Assembly (NCBI GenBank): GCA_039025395.1
Contig: JBCCOK010000004.1
Coordinates: forward strand, 62,001 to 126,000
DNA length: 64,000 nucleotides
Direction of reading: 5' to 3'
DNA from: Hoeflea_A sp039025395
GTDB lineage: Bacteria > Pseudomonadota > Alphaproteobacteria > Rhizobiales > Rhizobiaceae
Positions 61,076 to 64,000 of the stretch are shown here, piece by piece (the first letter of the stretch is position 1; each line of letters starts with the position of its first letter). Under the pieces are notes generated by a model. That model saw only the letters and a program-made list of their open reading frames with translations, was not told the origin of the DNA and made no database searches. A program made the position numbers and the translations under genes.

Positions 61076-61140
61076 GTCTGCTGACGGCTTCGCGCGGCAG
61101 TTTTCTCGGTCCGTATTTGACAACACTGTGGCATCGGTCG

Positions 61141-61512
61141 CTAGTGCGCGTCCGCTGTGCCGCAGAGACATGCGATCGGTTCCGCCAGATCTTCCTGGAA
61201 ACCCACATTGCTGAAGTGCTCAGCCAGTTCGTCCATCTTGTTGGCAATGCGCAGGTCCAAATCCGTGAGGCCGCCAGCGTCGTGGGTTGTCAGCGTGACA
61301 TCAACGGTCCGATAGACATTCAGCCACTCGGGATGGTGATTGAGCTTTTCGCAGTGAAGAGCCGCCATGCTCATCCAACCCCAGGCATCGACGAAATTGC
61401 CGAACATGTAGACCTTCCGGATCGCATCCCGCTCAGGTACGCCGCCCCATCCCTTGAGACCAAGGTCGGGAAGTAGTTCATTGCGCCGCTCGTCAGTCAA
61501 AAGTTCAGCCAT
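61141..61512 (-). CDS. phhB: Pterin-4a-carbinolamine dehydratase
   Basis: A 123-residue member of the PCD/DCoH family. The signature is visible in HCEKLNHHPEWLNVYRTVDV, followed by LTTHDAGGLTDLDLRIA, carrying the conserved histidines. The enzyme dehydrates 4a-hydroxytetrahydrobiopterin in pterin recycling for aromatic amino acid hydroxylases. No phenylalanine hydroxylase is near, so it may serve another pterin-dependent step. The symbol is given by family. Confidence 0.88.
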   Translation of the reverse strand: MAELLTDERRNELLPDLGLKGWGGVPERDAIRKVYMFGNFVDAWGWMSMAALHCEKLNHHPEWLNVYRTVDVTLTTHDAGGLTDLDLRIANKMDELAEHFSNVGFQEDLAEPIACLCGTADAH

Positions 61513-61601
61513 GATTGCTCCTCAAGGGATTAGAAGGAATAGATCGATGATCATTATAATAGTGTGTGCGACACAAAGGCCAAGCGAAGGCCCTGTCGAG
61601 A

Positions 61602-62363
61602 TCAGACCAGCTGGTTGAAGGATTGGGTTGACGGGCCCGGCTCACCTGTTCCTTCAGCGGCAGACATCCAATGCCGGTCTATCCTGGCCAGCGTGTCGGG
61701 ATCAAAAGATGTATCGTGGCGCCAATACCGGCCATCCTCGACAAAGTAGCCCGCTTCCCGTTCTCGTCTCAAAGCCTCCTCGGCAGAGTTTGGATCATAG
61801 TCCGGTATCGGTATATCGGCAGCGAGCGCACTGTGTTTCAGCCTGGGGAAGAGCAAACGACTTTCAGGGTTCTCCGACAGATTGACACAGGAACATTGGT
61901 GTTTTGCAGCGATCGTCATCAGCCTTGCCGATTTCGCTTCAAGAGAGGCGAGGGTCACATCTGAACGAATCGGATCAGGCTCGCCCCGACCGTAAAAGTG
62001 GGTGTTTGATCCATTGTAAACCATATCGCAGCCCAGATAGGCCATGACCCGTGGTCTCAACGCTCCAAGAGCCCAATAACCGGCCGTAAACGCCATCGTC
62101 GCGCCGGCATAGACAATTCCGCCGAACTGGTTGTTGGCCGGAACATAGGCTGAAGAATCAACCAATGTTTGCCCGGGGTCTATGCGGACCGGCCTGTTTT
62201 TTTCGGGAAAGTCGTCCGGGTAAATGTTGAAGTCCCAATCAGTGCGGACCTTCCATGCATTGTTGATGGTCACGATCTGGCAGGACTCCGGCTTCGGCCA
62301 GCTTGCCGCACGCATTGCATCCGGGGCACTGCCCAGGATGAGAACGATCAAATCCGTTGTCAT
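61602..62363 (-). CDS. Uncharacterised protein, DUF115/MAF-like
   Basis: A 253-residue protein from the ATG at 62363; the frame runs on to 62495, but those codons look non-coding. It starts LIVLILGSAPDAMRAASWPK, a Rossmann-like opening, then TINNAWKVRTDWDFNIYPDD, and has MAYLGCDMVYNGSNTHFYGR followed by a long acidic and basic C-terminal half. The layout is like DUF115/MAF or sialyltransferase-type folds involved in sugar transfer or flagellin glycosylation, but the match is weak. It stands alone between phhB and PfkB. Function unknown. Confidence 0.55.
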   Translation of the reverse strand: MTTDLIVLILGSAPDAMRAASWPKPESCQIVTINNAWKVRTDWDFNIYPDDFPEKNRPVRIDPGQTLVDSSAYVPANNQFGGIVYAGATMAFTAGYWALGALRPRVMAYLGCDMVYNGSNTHFYGRGEPDPIRSDVTLASLEAKSARLMTIAAKHQCSCVNLSENPESRLLFPRLKHSALAADIPIPDYDPNSAEEALRREREAGYFVEDGRYWRHDTSFDPDTLARIDRHWMSAAEGTGEPGPSTQSFNQLV

Positions 62364-62805
62364 GGCTACAAGATACACCGATTGTATTGGGTATGATTGA
62401 GGGTAGCTTTCAGCATCGAAGATGCCTTTGCTGCTGGCTCCACGCCAACACGCTGTCCAACTCGCCGCATGACCCCATTGCGGCGCGCCAGCCAATTCCG
62501 TCCAAGCATTTTTGAGGTTTATCCCCGCAGACTTATTGTCGTTTGTCGTTTGCGCCGGTCATAGAACTGGCGTTGAACCGAAGAAATGTATCAAACCGAT
62601 CAAAGATCAAGTTTGTATTTCGCATTTGCTTGCATGCGTGCCAGAGCTGCCATCGAAGATAATCAAAAACCGTTGCATTGGCTTCCTCCAGCGCCTGTCA
62701 ACAGACGACGGTGGCGACGGTCGCAAAAGCTTTTAAGCGAACGCAAATGTTCGTCCAGCGGGTCTCATGCCGATTACGTGATAGACGGCTTTATTAGGGG
62801 GTCGA
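62364..62805. other. Intergenic stretch without recognised features
   Basis: A 442-bp stretch upstream of the orphan gene and downstream of the PfkB gene. No frame resembles a known protein, and I see no clear hairpin, promoter or repeat. Confidence 0.5.
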
Positions 62806-63801
62806 TCACAGACTGTCCAGCAGATCGGCAAGGGTAGGGATCGCTTCGGCGCAGGTGGCTCCCTTAAGCGAGGCGCGTGCCGTTGCATGGGCGAGAGCCA
62901 GACATCGCGCGGGCACCCAATTCTCATGAAGACCGTAGATCAGGCCGGTGCAAAATGCATCGCCGGCACCGACGAGGCTGACAATCTGCCCAGGCTGCAG
63001 GAATTCGGCCCTTGCCCAAATGGCGCTTCCATTGCGGTCACACCAGAGCGCCTTTTGAGGACAGTGAATGACCACAGCCCTGTTGACGCCGGAAGCAAGG
63101 AGCTCTGCGGCCATGGCCGATAACACGTCGTCCGATGGTTCTTCGCCGGGCTGCGGCAATGGGCGCTCCGTGGCTCGGGCGGCCTCAATTTCGTTGAGGA
63201 CCAGAACATCAAGATGAGGCAGCATTGAACGCACGCAGTCTGCAAAATCCGGCCTGTCGGCCGAAACAAGGTCCGCACAGGTCAAATGCCCGGATGCCCG
63301 GGCGCGCGCAAGAAGGGCGCCGGCTTGTGTGGAGCCATCCGGGTGGACCTTGTCCAGACTGGCCAGAAGAACCGGATAGCCAATGTAAAAGATCTTCGCG
63401 GCTGCGTCGTTCAGCAAGCGTTCGGATACATCCTCGGCGCAGAAGAGATCATTGCCACCGCCGTGATAGAAGAAAGTGCGGCTTTGTCCCGAGACCGACA
63501 TGACATGGGTATGGCCGGTGGCGGCGCCCGGTTTTGAAACCAGGTAGTCGGTCGAAAGCGACAGGCGCGAGCATTCCCGCTCAACGAATGCACCGTAGTC
63601 ATCGTCGCCGATGGCTCCGACAGGCCAGATCTCCAGACCGGCTTTAAAGCGGGCGAGAGCGGACGCCACATTGGCAGCACCACCACCGATGCCGCGGCTC
63701 TCCGAGCTAATGCGGACAAGATCGCTTTCGCGCGGCCAGTGTTCGATGTCGTGCACCAGATCTACGATCCAGTGGCCTGCACAGATGACGCCAGAACGCA
63801 T
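62806..63801 (-). CDS. PfkB-family carbohydrate kinase
   Basis: A 331-residue ribokinase-type sugar or nucleoside kinase. The N-terminal Gly-rich motif is GIGGGAANVASALARF; the C-terminal signature is VSLVGAGDAFCTGLIYG, whose Asp is the catalytic base. Other features are YHGGGNDLFCAEDV and VLVLNEIEAARATERPL. It phosphorylates a sugar with ATP; the substrate cannot be told. It faces out of the window end with a short spacer before possible next genes. Confidence 0.88.
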   Translation of the reverse strand: MRSGVICAGHWIVDLVHDIEHWPRESDLVRISSESRGIGGGAANVASALARFKAGLEIWPVGAIGDDDYGAFVERECSRLSLSTDYLVSKPGAATGHTHVMSVSGQSRTFFYHGGGNDLFCAEDVSERLLNDAAAKIFYIGYPVLLASLDKVHPDGSTQAGALLARARASGHLTCADLVSADRPDFADCVRSMLPHLDVLVLNEIEAARATERPLPQPGEEPSDDVLSAMAAELLASGVNRAVVIHCPQKALWCDRNGSAIWARAEFLQPGQIVSLVGAGDAFCTGLIYGLHENWVPARCLALAHATARASLKGATCAEAIPTLADLLDSL

Positions 63802-63985
63802 CAGACTTTCAATCCAAACTCATTTGCGCGTGCTGTTTTCACGCGCGATCTCTCATCAAGCCAATAAACAATGGCTGCACTATTCCAGATATCCGATCAA
63901 CTCTATGGTTTGCGGCTGGTGCCTGCCACATTTCATCTCCACCTCTTAATCAAGCGCCCCCATTCGGGGACAAAACGGACACCTT

Positions 63986-63992
63986 AGGAGGT
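63986..63992 (+). promoter_or_regulatory. Ribosome binding site of a gene beyond the window
   Basis: AGGAGGT at 63986-63992 on the plus strand, eight bases from the window end, with no start codon yet. A plus-strand gene probably starts just after 64000. Confidence 0.4.
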
Positions 63993-64000
63993 CAAAAACA

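Noticed and set aside
1..64000. CRISPR arrays
   Set aside because: No regularly spaced short direct repeats were seen on either strand.

Overview
The window reads like a chromosomal accessory region of a moderately GC-rich alphaproteobacterium. The small ribosomal protein S21 gene lying next to a cold-shock gene, the many TRAP transporters, the FrcBCA-like sugar ABC operon and the DddP-like protein suggest a marine or host-associated member of the Hyphomicrobiales (Rhizobiales) or a relative. That taxonomic placement is inference.

Layout. 0.2-6.2 kb: an oxidoreductase, a tRNA with a CAU anticodon, then a scrapyard holding remnants of a phage scaffold/capsid region split by an AT-richer AAA-ATPase/TOPRIM (OLD/Gabija-like) gene, a broken dihydroorotase-like gene, an intact cytidine deaminase and a broken ISL3 transposase. 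6.2-21.8 kb: an aromatic-acid catabolic island. It has one DctPQM TRAP transporter and one TAXI/fused-permease TRAP transporter, two IclR regulators, a VOC/racemase pair, a protein that fuses a flavin hydroxylase to an aryl-CoA ligase, and the lower gentisate pathway: gentisate dioxygenase, two unrelated maleylpyruvate isomerase candidates and fumarylpyruvate hydrolase. 21.8-25.4 kb: an IS3 relic, then a LysR regulator divergent from an Fe/2-oxoglutarate oxygenase of the HalD/BesD family and a DddP-like M24-fold protein. 25.6-28 kb: rpsU, a small basic ORF, a cold-shock gene and IS1182/IS5 relics.

28-35.8 kb: a minus-strand operon of ABC sugar importer, aldo/keto reductase, aldehyde dehydrogenase and enolase-superfamily dehydratase behind a GntR regulator, fitting oxidative catabolism of a sugar or sugar acid. 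36-37.7 kb: a truncated Na/Pi cotransporter overlapping an intact cation:proton antiporter. 37.7-60 kb: an AT-rich leader, one 17.8-kb gene for a 5,931-residue calcium-binding, carbohydrate-binding RTX protein, and the ABC and HlyD components of its type I secretion system. 60-64 kb: a methyltransferase, a pterin carbinolamine dehydratase, an orphan protein and a PfkB kinase.

The most striking items are the giant multi-malectin RTX protein with its dedicated exporter, the hydroxylase-CoA ligase fusion at the head of a gentisate operon, the oxygenase/DddP-like pair, and the OLD-like gene sitting between phage scaffold and capsid remnants. All calls come from reading sequence and translations by eye. 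No database search was run.
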